A program made the position numbers and the translations under genes. From assembly GCA_013166775.1 (NCBI GenBank), contig JABLTJ010000032.1, positions 1 through 55,546 of the forward strand: a DNA stretch of 55,546 nucleotides, read 5' to 3'. The stretch comes from Promethearchaeati archaeon (GTDB taxonomy: Archaea > Asgardarchaeota > Heimdallarchaeia > Heimdallarchaeales > Heimdallarchaeaceae). The notes below the pieces were generated by a model, which was not told the DNA's origin, did not search any database, and worked only from the letters and a program-made list of their open reading frames with translations. Shown here piece by piece: positions 1-8,996 of this stretch (the first letter of the stretch is position 1; the number at the start of each line of letters is the position of its first letter).

Positions 1-906
1 TATGCATTAGAGAATTCAGTCATTGAGCTGGAGAATTCCATTAAATTCTCAAAAGAATCTGTAACTAGATTTGATATTCCTATCGAATTTGGGAGAAGAG
101 AAGGTGTTGAAGTACCCTTAAATTCAGTTACGATAAAGCATATACTCACATGCATTAAAAATATGAAGAAGGCAATTTTTGATCTAAAGAAGAATCCTAT
201 TAATCCTAGGAAAAAGATTGAAGCAGAAGAATTAGAAGAATTAGAGAAATATGTAAAGACTGTCAAAGTTTCAGCAATTGGATATACTAAAGTTCCACCA
301 AATTTGATTTTTAAGAACAAAGCAATTGCTTATGAAAATGCTATAGTTTTGGCAATGAATATGGATAATGACATTATTAGTGGTGCTCCAAATAAATCAT
401 CGCTTAAAAATATCTGGTATACATATGATAAGCTAAGTGTTGCATCCAATAAAGTTGCACGTTTCCTGAGGAAGAAAGGATTTGGAGCTCATGCTTCTCC
501 CCCACTAGGTGGAATAGCATTATATCCCAAACTTGCTCAAGAAGCTGGTATGGGAGAATTTGGATATTCTGGATTATTAGTTACTCCTTTTAATGGACCT
601 ACCTGTAGACTAGCAGCAGTATATGTTTCTATTGAAAATCTTCCTATCATTGAAGAGACCGAACATAGTTGGATTAGAGATTATTGCGAACAATGCAGAC
701 GATGTATCAAAGAATGCCCTCCAGGTGCTATCTATGAACATGCAATTGAACAAGAAGCGGGAAGATTAACACATATCGATAATGAGAAATGTTTTCCATA
801 CTTTGGAAATAATTATGGTTGTACAGTCTGTATCAAAGTCTGCCCATTCAACAAAACAGATTACAATACATTGAAGAGGAATTTCGGAAAACAGCACAAT
901 TCATGA
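1..906 (+). CDS. Fe-S oxidoreductase of the QueG/reductive-dehalogenase type, 5' end outside window
   Basis: The first ATG is at 163, but the same frame is open back to base 1, and its translation there resembles residues 27-87 of the paralogue at 949 (shared ENS, KF, ES and LKKNP positions). The gene therefore starts left of the window. The C-terminal region carries two [4Fe-4S] motifs, CEQCRRCIKECP and a later Cys set ending YGCTVCIKVCPF, preceded by an alanine/glycine-rich stretch with GMGEFGYSG, as in epoxyqueuosine reductase and reductive dehalogenases. No cobalamin-binding domain is visible. Substrate is unknown; a cytoplasmic electron-transfer reductase is the safest reading. It forms a tandem pair with the next gene. 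Confidence 0.8.
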   Translation, partial: YALENSVIELENSIKFSKESVTRFDIPIEFGRREGVEVPLNSVTIKHILTCIKNMKKAIFDLKKNPINPRKKIEAEELEELEKYVKTVKVSAIGYTKVPPNLIFKNKAIAYENAIVLAMNMDNDIISGAPNKSSLKNIWYTYDKLSVASNKVARFLRKKGFGAHASPPLGGIALYPKLAQEAGMGEFGYSGLLVTPFNGPTCRLAAVYVSIENLPIIEETEHSWIRDYCEQCRRCIKECPPGAIYEHAIEQEAGRLTHIDNEKCFPYFGNNYGCTVCIKVCPFNKTDYNTLKRNFGKQHNS

Positions 907-948
907 TTAAATTTAAAAATATAGATTTCTTCTACATATTAAAACTGG

Positions 949-1920
949 GTGCGTAATTTGGCAATTATGGAAAAAATCCAGCAGTTTATCATGAAAAAAT
1001 TCATGTATGTGATATTTGAAAAGGAAAATAGTCTCTCAGAAAGAGATGGTTATGTAAAATTTAATGAAGAATCGCCAGTTAGATATGAAATTATGATTGA
1101 AGGAGAAAAATATGGAAAAAGAACAGGTTTTGGTCCAAGAGTAGCTCCTATAATGGCTTCTGTTATTCGAAACCAAAACAAAGTTCTAAATACTCTAAAA
1201 AAGAATCCTCAGAATCCAAGAATAGAAATAAATGACGAAGAATTAAAAGAACTAGAAAGATTAGCTAAAAAACATGGTGCTGGAGTGATTGGTTATACAA
1301 AGATTTCAGAACAACTTGTTTTTAAGAATAAAGCAGTTCTCCATCCTAATGCGATTGTTTTAAGCTTTGAAATGCAGAAGGATAAAATAGACACAGCACC
1401 TAGTGTGAAATGCTTGCATGAAGTTCTACGAACCTACGATGATTTAGGTATTGTTTCAAACAAGATAGCTAAATTTCTTAGAAGGAAAGGATTCTCCGCT
1501 CATGCTGGTCATCCATTAATGGGAGCAGCATTATATCCACCAATGGCTCAATCCGCTGGAATTGCATGGCTCGGATATTCAGGAATAATGATATCTCCAG
1601 AATTCGGACCACGTTTTAGACTAGCAGCTGTTTTTACAAGTATAGAGAATTTTCCTGAAGCGGAAGTTAATGAGCAAAGCTGGATAAGTGATTATTGTAA
1701 TAAGTGCAGAAAATGCATCAAAGAATGCCCTGGGAATGCTATACTAGATCAAGCTATTGAGCACCCCAATGGACGAATAACTCATGTAGAGAATACTAAA
1801 TGTATGCCTCACTTCATAAACGAATACGGATGTAGCATTTGTATCAAGGTTTGTCCCTTCAATAATATTGATTATTATAAATTAAAGGAAAATTTTGAAA
1901 AAAAATTTGAGACTTATTGA
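949..1920 (+). CDS. Fe-S oxidoreductase of the QueG/reductive-dehalogenase type (paralogue)
   Basis: This 323-residue protein is a tandem paralogue of the preceding gene and shares its layout: a variable N-terminal third, a core with GIAWLGYSGIMISP, then CNKCRKCIKECP and CSICIKVCPF for two [4Fe-4S] clusters. Translation can begin at GTG 949 or ATG 967. A TATA-like run (909-922) lies about 30 bases before the GTG, which favours 949. There is no signal peptide or twin-arginine motif, unlike respiratory reductive dehalogenases, so a cytoplasmic role is inferred. The 3' end overlaps the convergent radical SAM gene by 7 bases. Confidence 0.8.
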   Translation: MRNLAIMEKIQQFIMKKFMYVIFEKENSLSERDGYVKFNEESPVRYEIMIEGEKYGKRTGFGPRVAPIMASVIRNQNKVLNTLKKNPQNPRIEINDEELKELERLAKKHGAGVIGYTKISEQLVFKNKAVLHPNAIVLSFEMQKDKIDTAPSVKCLHEVLRTYDDLGIVSNKIAKFLRRKGFSAHAGHPLMGAALYPPMAQSAGIAWLGYSGIMISPEFGPRFRLAAVFTSIENFPEAEVNEQSWISDYCNKCRKCIKECPGNAILDQAIEHPNGRITHVENTKCMPHFINEYGCSICIKVCPFNNIDYYKLKENFEKKFETY

Positions 1921-2681
1921 AAATTATACTGAACATTAAACGGTAAGTCTTTCCAGATATTTTTTACCATTCTAGTAAATTCTGGGGAGACATTTTCGTG
2001 TTCTTCTATTGCTTTAAATGGTTTTATTTCTCCTATTTCAACTGATGATGGTTGTAATCGTTGGAGTAATCTCCACATCTTGTCAATGTTTTCAAGGGAA
2101 TCATTTACACCATCTATAATTTTTACATTAACGTTAAATAGACCCTCATATTTGAGAGCAAGACTGAGAGCTCCTTCGAGGATATAATCAAGTTTTACTC
2201 CTTTGTGATGTCTATTAATGATCTCTGCTTCTTCAGGAACAACAGTGTCGATGTTAAGTTGGATTATGTGTGATTTTGAAATCTCTCTTCTTAATTTTCT
2301 GTCATGTAGGAAGGTACCGTTGGTTACAACTTTTATTCTTGTTTTTGAGTTCAGGTCTCTTATTCCATCAATTAACTTACCGAGTCCTGAGTATAGGCTT
2401 GGTTCACCACTACCTGTAAGGATTGTTATATCCGGAACACCTTCCTCTTCAAATACTTGTTTTATCTCCTCTAGTATTTCTTTTACAGGAAAGAACATTT
2501 TTCTTTCATTTATCATATTAGTTGTTGGTCCAAGCTGGCAATACAAACAGTTGAAATTGCAACTTTTTGGAGGATTGAAATCTACAATAAGTACTCTTTG
2601 CTCATTCGGATTATCCACTAATCTAGAAAATTTAAAATTCATGGGATCAACCTGTCCAGCTTGGTATGGAACTATAGACAC
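1914..2681 (-). CDS. Radical SAM protein, COG0731-like
   Basis: The motif CNFNCLYCQLGP near residue 41 is the CxxxCxxC cluster of radical SAM enzymes, in the CxLG form typical of the COG0731 group (related to wyosine-base enzymes). ILTGSGEPSLY is the GGEP-like SAM-binding motif, and VVTNGTF and LNIDTV match later core strands. At 255 residues it is a bare radical SAM core with no flavodoxin or SPASM extension. The substrate cannot be read from sequence. The start lies in a divergent promoter region with the gene at 2775. Confidence 0.8.
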   Translation of the reverse strand: MSIVPYQAGQVDPMNFKFSRLVDNPNEQRVLIVDFNPPKSCNFNCLYCQLGPTTNMINERKMFFPVKEILEEIKQVFEEEGVPDITILTGSGEPSLYSGLGKLIDGIRDLNSKTRIKVVTNGTFLHDRKLRREISKSHIIQLNIDTVVPEEAEIINRHHKGVKLDYILEGALSLALKYEGLFNVNVKIIDGVNDSLENIDKMWRLLQRLQPSSVEIGEIKPFKAIEEHENVSPEFTRMVKNIWKDLPFNVQYNFQ

Positions 2682-2726
2682 TTATAAAGGTGATATTTCT
2701 TGTTAACCCTCTTTTGATAGAATAAG

Positions 2727-2736
2727 TTTAAATAAA
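2727..2736 (+). promoter_or_regulatory. TATA-like element upstream of zinc-ribbon membrane protein
   Basis: A TTTAAATAA-like element lies about 40 bases before the ATG at 2775, in the 93-base divergent gap. The spacing suggests a short leader of around 15 bases, which contains AAGAAGGGA just before the ATG and could act as a weak ribosome site. Confidence 0.35.
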
Positions 2737-2774
2737 ATACTAACTAATTTTAATCGATTCAAGAAGGGATATAA

Positions 2775-3713
2775 ATGGATTATTCAAAGGAAGCTAATAT
2801 TCAATCTTATACGTTTAAAGTCAAACTTGTTGAAAATACTTCTAAGATAGCAAAGGTCAACATTATCTACTTTCTTTTCATATTTGTAGCTGTTTCAGCT
2901 CTATTTGTTTCCTTCCTATTCATAAGCTCACCAGTTTTCTGGCGGAGTACAGATTTTTATCATCCAGCTTTTTTTATAGGATTTCAACAGACTTTAAGAT
3001 CACTAGGAATAGCACTTGCTGTTTTATCTGTTCCAGGAATAATTTGCATTGTATTCCGTTTCATATATATTTTTCAAATGAAAGCTGCTTTTGACGAAAT
3101 GTCAAATACATACCCATTTCTTAGAGCTTCAATTAAACGAGCTTCTGATTTTTTATTAATTGGATTCTTTGGTGAAATAATTACTATCTTTGTTGTCCCA
3201 TTGTTGGGAAACCTTGTAGCAGCAATAATGGTTCTATATAGTTTTTATGCATTTGACCAAATATTCAAAGAAATGAAAAGTAAAGGATTGTATGAAGGAG
3301 AAGAGAATAAACTCCTATTCTACTCCTACTTAGGATTAGTTGTGATATTCCCTTTAGTAGGAATTTTAACATATATTCTTGTATCGGTTTTCAGTTACAT
3401 GATTCTGCTAATTATACTTGCAACAATTTGTATGTTAATCCTTACAGTTTCTACAATTATGCACATACTAGGATTCATGAAATTAGCACAGAATTTTAAG
3501 GGAATTGTAGTATCTCCAACCGCACCAGGACAACCTACTCCTACTCCAGTAGTTGCTTATCAACCTGCTAAACAGATAGCTGCTCAAGAATCTACTGTTT
3601 CACTGGTTCAACCACCTATAGAGCAACAAACTGATTTCAAATATTGTTCGAATTGTGGACATAAAATTGAGGATCATAGTCGATTCTGTTCAAATTGTGG
3701 ATCTACGCAATAA
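2775..3713 (+). CDS. Multi-pass membrane protein with C-terminal zinc ribbon
   Basis: The protein has 312 residues. About five hydrophobic segments fall between residues 27 and 235. A Pro/Thr/Gln-rich linker follows (about 245-285), and then a zinc ribbon, YCSNCGHKI and FCSNCGSTQ (two CxxC knuckles). DUF996-like archaeal membrane proteins have this general plan, but I cannot assign a family firmly. The ribbon would be cytoplasmic and may bind a protein or nucleic-acid partner. Similar ribbons occur on several other proteins in this window. No enzymatic motif is visible. Confidence 0.7.
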   Translation: MDYSKEANIQSYTFKVKLVENTSKIAKVNIIYFLFIFVAVSALFVSFLFISSPVFWRSTDFYHPAFFIGFQQTLRSLGIALAVLSVPGIICIVFRFIYIFQMKAAFDEMSNTYPFLRASIKRASDFLLIGFFGEIITIFVVPLLGNLVAAIMVLYSFYAFDQIFKEMKSKGLYEGEENKLLFYSYLGLVVIFPLVGILTYILVSVFSYMILLIILATICMLILTVSTIMHILGFMKLAQNFKGIVVSPTAPGQPTPTPVVAYQPAKQIAAQESTVSLVQPPIEQQTDFKYCSNCGHKIEDHSRFCSNCGSTQ

Positions 3714-3772
3714 TAGTTTCTTAAAGATTTAAGTTCAGTAATGTTTTTTTAGTTCTCACTTTATGATAATTT

Positions 3773-4864
3773 ATGTATAAACTCTTTTCAGCATTTAGAT
3801 TAGGAAAACTAGAATTAAAAAACAGATTTGTAAGATCAGCTACTACCTCTTACTGGTCAGACGAACAAGGAATATTAACTGATCCTATTTTAGATTATTA
3901 TGAACAGTTAGCCACGGGAGATATTGGATTAATAATCAAAGGTCATTCTTACATTAATGAAAAAGGGAAAGCTCACACAGGTCAATCTGGACTAACAGAT
4001 GAGATACATATACCTAGAATGAAGAAATTGGTTGAAAAAGTACATTCGCATGGTTCAAAAATAATTGCACAGCTAAATCATGGAGGAGGAACTAGTCCAG
4101 CAGATCGAGCTACAGCTTCAGTTTATAAAACTGAGAATTGGGAAGCTAGAGAATTAACTTTAAATGAAATCGAAGAAATTGAAGACGATTTCGTAAAAGC
4201 ATCTGTTAATGCTATAGAAGCAGGTTTTGATGGAGTGCAGATACATGGAGCTCATGGTTATTTAGTTAGTCAGTTTTTATCAGATATTGTTAATAAAAGA
4301 GAGGATAAATTTGGAGGCACACTCGAGAAACGAACCCGTCTGCTTTTTGATATTTATGATAAAATAAGATCCAAACTTGGTTCTGAAGCAATTGTTGGAA
4401 TAAAAATAAACTGTGATGATTTTGCTCCAGAAAAGGGATTAAGAATTAGTGATTCTATTCAAGTAGCAAAATGGCTTAGTGATAAGGGGATCGATTTTAT
4501 AGAAATCTCAGGTGGAGGATTTCAACAAAAACCAGAAATAAGAAAAACAAGGGGGAGAGCTGGAGAAGAATCAGGTTACAATGAAGCTACTTGGGGAGAG
4601 CATGCCAAGAATATTCGTGATGCTGTTCCAAAACTTCCACTAATTCTTGTAGATGGAATTAGAAGTAGAAATACAATGGAAGAATTAATAGAAAACAAAA
4701 TAGTTGATTTAATCTCGATGAGCAAACCATTCATCAACGAACCTGATTTTGTTAAACTCCTTCAGAATGGTCAAGAAAAATCTTCATGCATAGATTGTAG
4801 AAAATGTATCTCAAGAGAATTCTTTGGAAAAACTATGTTACGCTGTTTCCACCGATTTCCCTAG
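3773..4864 (+). CDS. NADH:flavin oxidoreductase (Old Yellow Enzyme family), single-domain with Fe-S motif
   Basis: The start LGKLELKNRFVRSAT, the QLNHGGG strand, the HGAHGYLVSQFLSD catalytic/FMN region and the C-terminal LVDGI and SMSKPFI phosphate-binding elements identify an FMN TIM barrel of the OYE family. The C-terminus has CIDCRKC followed by a fourth Cys (about residues 338-356), like the [4Fe-4S] site of 2-enoate and dienoyl-CoA reductases. The FAD/NAD domain of those enzymes is absent: the protein stops at 363 residues. It probably reduces an activated C=C bond using a separate electron donor. Confidence 0.85.
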   Translation: MYKLFSAFRLGKLELKNRFVRSATTSYWSDEQGILTDPILDYYEQLATGDIGLIIKGHSYINEKGKAHTGQSGLTDEIHIPRMKKLVEKVHSHGSKIIAQLNHGGGTSPADRATASVYKTENWEARELTLNEIEEIEDDFVKASVNAIEAGFDGVQIHGAHGYLVSQFLSDIVNKREDKFGGTLEKRTRLLFDIYDKIRSKLGSEAIVGIKINCDDFAPEKGLRISDSIQVAKWLSDKGIDFIEISGGGFQQKPEIRKTRGRAGEESGYNEATWGEHAKNIRDAVPKLPLILVDGIRSRNTMEELIENKIVDLISMSKPFINEPDFVKLLQNGQEKSSCIDCRKCISREFFGKTMLRCFHRFP

Positions 4865-4913
4865 CATTTTCCTTTAGACTAATGTTTAAAAGGTTCATAA
4901 CTTAATAACAGAT

Positions 4914-5942
4914 GTGTATATGAGCCCTCTCACTAATGAAAGCTTAAAACCTGTTATAAAGAGATTACTAAACGAAGCGTGGGGTGTTACAGAAGGGGAG
5001 AAAATTCTGGTCATAAGTGATTATCCCTCAGCAGAAGATTTTCAAATAAAACCTTTAATTCTCCTTGAAACTATGATGGAAAGGAATATTCTAGCCAAGA
5101 GAATTAGAGATACTATTGAAGAACTAGTACCAAACAAAGTTGATCTTTACTTTATGAAACCAACTTATCAACATTATAAAAATCCAGAAGATAGAAAATT
5201 AAAACAAAAAATTCTAGATTCAGATGTAGTAATAACACTTACAGAATTTTCACTAACAGATGTTCCCATTATAACAGAACCATTAGAAGAAAAGAAACTT
5301 AGACATATTTCAGGACCACAAGTACCACCAGATATTTTTCTACCAGAAGGACCTTTGGATGTTGATTATTTTAAGATGGAAAGTATAACAACTCAATTAT
5401 TCAGTTTGGTGCAAGGAGCTAGAAAAATAGAGTTTTTTGACGTAGCAGGGAGTCATTTGATACTTGAATTTCTTCACCCAGTAGATTGGTTATGGGAGAG
5501 CGGTTTCGCTACTGAAAAAGGGATGTTTAGTAATCTACCGGCTGGAGAAATAACTTTAATGTTACCCTATACTCAAAGAGACTGCAAAATTTCTGGAACA
5601 TTGAATATTTTTCCAGGATGGCAAGAAGATCTTACACAGCTACTCTCACTGACATTAAAGGACAATCGTCTTGTAGATGTTGAGGGAGGAGGAAAAGCAG
5701 GTGAATATCTTCAACAGCTTATTTACAGAGAAGAGGTTCGAATTGTTCAAGTCGGTGTTGGTACAAATCCTCAAGCTAAGGATCCTTTATGTCCAACAGT
5801 TGCTGACAAATTCATAGGAATGACGCATGTAAGGTTAGACCCAGATGAAAGAGTTGAGCATTATTACTTCCCTATTTCAAAAATGAAAATTAATGAAAAA
5901 GAATATTCTCGAACTGAGCTTTTTGAGAACAGAGATACTTAA
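4914..5942 (+). CDS. M29 aminopeptidase-like protein with altered metal-site residues
   Basis: This 342-residue protein follows the aminopeptidase T/M29 plan: an N-terminal alpha/beta domain with GVTEGEKILVISD, then the C-terminal region with VGVGTNPQAKDP and GMTHV. M29 enzymes normally have ELG before GTNP and an HxD motif near the end; here the first is QVG and the second reads HYYF. At least two usual metal ligands therefore look lost, and peptidase activity is uncertain. ATG 4914 and ATG 4920 are both possible starts; a TTTAAAAG element at about 4884-4891 fits a leaderless transcript. The 3' end overlaps the convergent gene by 4 bases. Confidence 0.65.
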   Translation: MYMSPLTNESLKPVIKRLLNEAWGVTEGEKILVISDYPSAEDFQIKPLILLETMMERNILAKRIRDTIEELVPNKVDLYFMKPTYQHYKNPEDRKLKQKILDSDVVITLTEFSLTDVPIITEPLEEKKLRHISGPQVPPDIFLPEGPLDVDYFKMESITTQLFSLVQGARKIEFFDVAGSHLILEFLHPVDWLWESGFATEKGMFSNLPAGEITLMLPYTQRDCKISGTLNIFPGWQEDLTQLLSLTLKDNRLVDVEGGGKAGEYLQQLIYREEVRIVQVGVGTNPQAKDPLCPTVADKFIGMTHVRLDPDERVEHYYFPISKMKINEKEYSRTELFENRDT

Positions 5943-6907
5943 TCGTAAATCTCAGGATTTATTATGTGACTAGGTCTATTTCCGAATAAAACATTTTTGA
6001 GATTTTCAGCAGCAATTATTGCCATGTTTGTTCGAGTTTCTAGACTCGCAGATCCTATGTGTGGAAGGAGAATAACATTAGAGAGTTTTGCTAGTTCTTT
6101 ATTGAAATTTGGTTCTGCATAATAAACATCAAGACCCGCACCTGCAATCAGTCCTTCTTTCAAGCCTTCAATTAGCTCTTCTTCATTAATTATTTGACCA
6201 CGAGCTGTATTGATTAAATATGCAGATGGTTTCATCAGTTCTAATTCCTTTCTTCCAATTAGATGATGAGTTGCTTCAGTATATGGAGTGTGGAGAGTAA
6301 CAAAATCTGATTTTTTGAGTAGTTCACTTAGAGAAGCAAATTGAATTCCTAAAAGTCTTTCATCATCATTAAATTTGGTTGTACTATTGTAGATTACTTC
6401 CATTCCAAATCCTTTAGCTCTTTCAGCAACAGCTTTTCCGATTCTTCCCAATCCTACTATACCAAGTGTTTTACCAGTAACATCTCCACCTAGAAGAAGC
6501 AAAGGATCCCAGCCATTCCATTTACCAGTTCTAAGGAAATTATCTGCTTCAACTAATCTTCTAGCTGTTCCTAAAATCAAGGAAAACGTTAGATCAGCTG
6601 TTGCATTTGTTAGAACTCCTGGAGTATTCATAACAGGGATTTTTCTAGCAGTAGCTGCTTCTATATCTATATTGTCGACTCCAACTGCGTAATTACTTAT
6701 AGCTTTAATCCCTGTTTTATCCATAATTTCTGCATCTACTCTATCTGTAAGTAAAGGTATAAGACCATCACAACCCTTAGCTAGTTTTTTAAGTTCCCTT
6801 TTCTTTATTGGTCTCTTTTCTGGAAAAACAGTAACTTCAAAATGCTCCTTAAGAATATCAATACCTGCTTGAGGGATTAAACGAGTAATAAACACTTTCT
6901 GTTTCAT
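5939..6907 (-). CDS. D-isomer-specific 2-hydroxyacid dehydrogenase (glyoxylate/hydroxypyruvate reductase-like)
   Basis: The NAD(P) Rossmann motif GIVGLGRIGKAVAERAKGFG lies near residues 146-165. The catalytic set is present: Arg in INTARGQI, Glu in YAEPNFN and His in LLPHIGS. The length of 322 residues is normal for glyoxylate reductase, hydroxypyruvate reductase and phosphoglycerate-dehydrogenase relatives without a regulatory domain. It would interconvert a 2-oxoacid and a D-2-hydroxyacid in the cytoplasm. The gene is the last of the leftward block that includes the methyltransferase/radical SAM cluster, but a 60-base gap with a hairpin separates it, so it may be transcribed on its own. Confidence 0.9.
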   Translation of the reverse strand: MKQKVFITRLIPQAGIDILKEHFEVTVFPEKRPIKKRELKKLAKGCDGLIPLLTDRVDAEIMDKTGIKAISNYAVGVDNIDIEAATARKIPVMNTPGVLTNATADLTFSLILGTARRLVEADNFLRTGKWNGWDPLLLLGGDVTGKTLGIVGLGRIGKAVAERAKGFGMEVIYNSTTKFNDDERLLGIQFASLSELLKKSDFVTLHTPYTEATHHLIGRKELELMKPSAYLINTARGQIINEEELIEGLKEGLIAGAGLDVYYAEPNFNKELAKLSNVILLPHIGSASLETRTNMAIIAAENLKNVLFGNRPSHIINPEIYD

Positions 6908-6942
6908 TAGTATAAGATTTTTTTTACAAAAATAAAGTCTTG

Positions 6943-6959
6943 TGATAGATTCACTATCA
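6943..6959. promoter_or_regulatory. Small dyad between the membrane-protein cluster and the dehydrogenase gene
   Basis: TGATAG and CTATCA form perfect 6-base arms around a 5-base spacer. On the minus strand a TTTATTTTT run follows towards the dehydrogenase start at 6907. It may be an operator for that gene or a weak hairpin ending the upstream cluster transcript; the sequence does not decide between these. Confidence 0.3.
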
Positions 6960-6967
6960 TTACTTGC

Positions 6968-7690
6968 TTATGATATCTTATATCCAGCTTCCTCCCAAGC
7001 TTTTTTCATCACTGGATTATTCTTAAGATATACATCAACAAATTCCTTCGATACTGTGTTCAGAGGACATGAAAAATTAACACATTGAGAACAGAATCTT
7101 TTTTTCAAAACGATTACGAACATGAATCCAAAAATCACCGAAAGTATATCTAAAAAAAGCAAAATGATAAGTTTCCACATTGCATAGCTGCCTTCATTCC
7201 ATGCAGATTCATTATTCCACAAGGAGCTAAATCCATAGGATATTGTAATTACTGGAAAAAGAAGAAAGAATAACATTCCTGTAAGAGTTACTATTTTTTC
7301 CCATATTTTTAATGGACCTGGTTTGTATTCCCATATCTTGGGCATTCCATGTTTACTTGACTGACAGTATAATATCTTCCCTTTTCTACTATAATAAGGA
7401 CAATGAGAACATAACACATACATTTCTATGAAAATAAAGTAAGCAATTGTGAACACAAGATATGTTAATGCAAAAACTCCAATCCCCGCCCAGTATCGAA
7501 GAAGAATTAAACCGTACCATGAAGGAAATGTAAAAAGAAAGTATATAACATAGAATTTCACGATTCTTTTCTTGTCCCATTTGCATAGAAGCTTATCTGC
7601 TCCTTCACATTCAATACAATTGGATTCCTCATCCCAAGTACAAGTAATTTTAATTTCAGATTCATTTGTTTTACTTTCTTCTACGGTCAA
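6968..7690 (-). CDS. Cysteine-rich four-helix membrane protein (copy A)
   Basis: No family is recognised. The 240-residue protein has an N-terminal hydrophilic part with four Cys (CTW, CIEC, LLCKW), two pairs of transmembrane helices, a loop with CSHCPYYSRKGKILYC between the pairs, and a tail with FCSQCVNFSCPLNTV. The gene at 8997 encodes a shorter paralogue with the same CSHCPYY and CPLNxV landmarks. The regularly spaced Cys in cytoplasmic loops suggest metal or Fe-S binding at the membrane, which is inference. It closes a leftward cluster with two methyltransferases and a radical SAM protein. Confidence 0.7.
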   Translation of the reverse strand: MTVEESKTNESEIKITCTWDEESNCIECEGADKLLCKWDKKRIVKFYVIYFLFTFPSWYGLILLRYWAGIGVFALTYLVFTIAYFIFIEMYVLCSHCPYYSRKGKILYCQSSKHGMPKIWEYKPGPLKIWEKIVTLTGMLFFLLFPVITISYGFSSLWNNESAWNEGSYAMWKLIILLFLDILSVIFGFMFVIVLKKRFCSQCVNFSCPLNTVSKEFVDVYLKNNPVMKKAWEEAGYKIS

Positions 7691-7763
7691 ACGAATACCT
7701 TCTCAACACTTAATAAACAGTAAATAATTAAACATTTCTAGAAAATTCAATCTATTCTTCAGA

Positions 7764-8336
7764 CTAATTCTTTCTTTCACATATTGCTATATATGTTCCT
7801 TTAGATGGTTTGTAAATAGATATTGTCAGATTTTGTTCCTCACACATTGTAGTTAATTCTTCAGGTGAAAGAAATTTGCTCTTGAAACGAACGATTTTTT
7901 CAAACAGAATAAGAAACAAGTTCCAAAAATATTTACGGTTGAATTCCCTAATTATTATTTTTCCTTCTGGTGCTAATATTGTATAACAATCCCTTATTGT
8001 TCCTATTTGGTCTCTGATATGATGTAGTGAATCATTAACAAAAATTTGTTTCAGAGACTGTTCTCGGAAAGGTAGAGTTTGACTTAAACCTTGAACTAAC
8101 ATGAATTTCTGAGATCTTTTTCTTGCTTCGTTCAGCATCTTAAATGATAGATCTAGAAGTATGCAACCATTTGCTTCCTCTACAAAGTATATCCCCACTC
8201 TACCAGTTCCTCCCCCTAAATCCAGAATTGGTTCTTCAGGAACAAGAGGAAGATATTTTCTTATTTTCTCATAATCGAATGAACCAACAAAGTCATCATA
8301 TCTATGTGCTAATTTTGAAAAAGTATCTTCGCTCAT
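7764..8336 (-). CDS. Class I SAM-dependent methyltransferase
   Basis: Motif I is LDLGGGTGRVG near residue 39, followed by the acidic LLDLSF (motif II region), LPFREQSL, and NDSLHHIRD as the post-II motif of UbiE/Methyltransf_11 enzymes. At 190 residues it is a compact member with no extra domain. Quinone, lipid and small-molecule methylases all share this core, so the substrate is open. It sits 21 bases after a membrane protein gene in the leftward cluster, consistent with a membrane-associated or lipophilic substrate (inference). Confidence 0.85.
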   Translation of the reverse strand: MSEDTFSKLAHRYDDFVGSFDYEKIRKYLPLVPEEPILDLGGGTGRVGIYFVEEANGCILLDLSFKMLNEARKRSQKFMLVQGLSQTLPFREQSLKQIFVNDSLHHIRDQIGTIRDCYTILAPEGKIIIREFNRKYFWNLFLILFEKIVRFKSKFLSPEELTTMCEEQNLTISIYKPSKGTYIAICERKN

Positions 8337-8357
8337 TAATTCATCTCCAATAGCATA

Positions 8358-8939
8358 TCACACATGGTATGACCATATAGATAAGAAAAACCACATGCTT
8401 AAAATACTTACTAGGAACAAACTCAAAAAAATTTTCTTCCATAATTTCATCGCTCTGATTTCCTTTCTTAGTATTAACATCAATGCCATACAGACTAATG
8501 GAAGGCTGAAAGCAAGCAATAACAAACCGAAATTGAACCACCCAAAAAGAGGCTCTCCTTCAGGATAAATTGTTTTCATCTCAACTATTTCAGAACGAAA
8601 AATGATAATGAGAGTGATAAAAGTATATGGAATTCCAAGACCTAAAATACCGAATAATCCAACCAAGATCCATGCTTCTTTCAAATCTGTTGGATTAACT
8701 AAGAAAGGCAAAACAATGATTGTAAAAAGCATTATAATTACATAAGTAGTAGTTAAGCTCAGATTCAATTTGTCTTTCATTTTCATTTTCAAAAGAGATG
8801 AGAAACTAACTTTTTCTTGTTCTTCTGTTAGTCTTACACTATCGATTTTTCTCTTTGTAATTAGGTAAGCTACAATCGCACCTAATATGCCAACTGCTCC
8901 AATGAGATTTGAAATTATAAAGTAGATTTCTTGTTGCAA
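8358..8939 (-). CDS. Five-helix membrane protein of unknown function
   Basis: The 193-residue protein has about five hydrophobic helices: residues 6-28, 64-84, 91-113, 130-155 and 167-188. A charged loop (KRKIDSVRLTEEQEK) follows the first helix. It has no Cys motif of the kind found in its two membrane neighbours, and I do not recognise the family. It lies between the cysteine-rich membrane gene at 8997 and the methyltransferase at 7764, in the same direction and with short spacing, which points to co-transcription. Confidence 0.6.
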   Translation of the reverse strand: MQQEIYFIISNLIGAVGILGAIVAYLITKRKIDSVRLTEEQEKVSFSSLLKMKMKDKLNLSLTTTYVIIMLFTIIVLPFLVNPTDLKEAWILVGLFGILGLGIPYTFITLIIIFRSEIVEMKTIYPEGEPLFGWFNFGLLLLAFSLPLVCMALMLILRKEIRAMKLWKKIFLSLFLVSILSMWFFLSIWSYHV

Positions 8940-8996
8940 CAGATAGAATTAACAAACTAGTAAAATAAATCTTCCGTAATCCTGAAGTCAACTTCG

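Noticed and set aside
2218..2706. 162-residue plus-strand frame over the radical SAM gene
   Set aside because: It is antisense to a gene with complete radical SAM motifs and has no family features.
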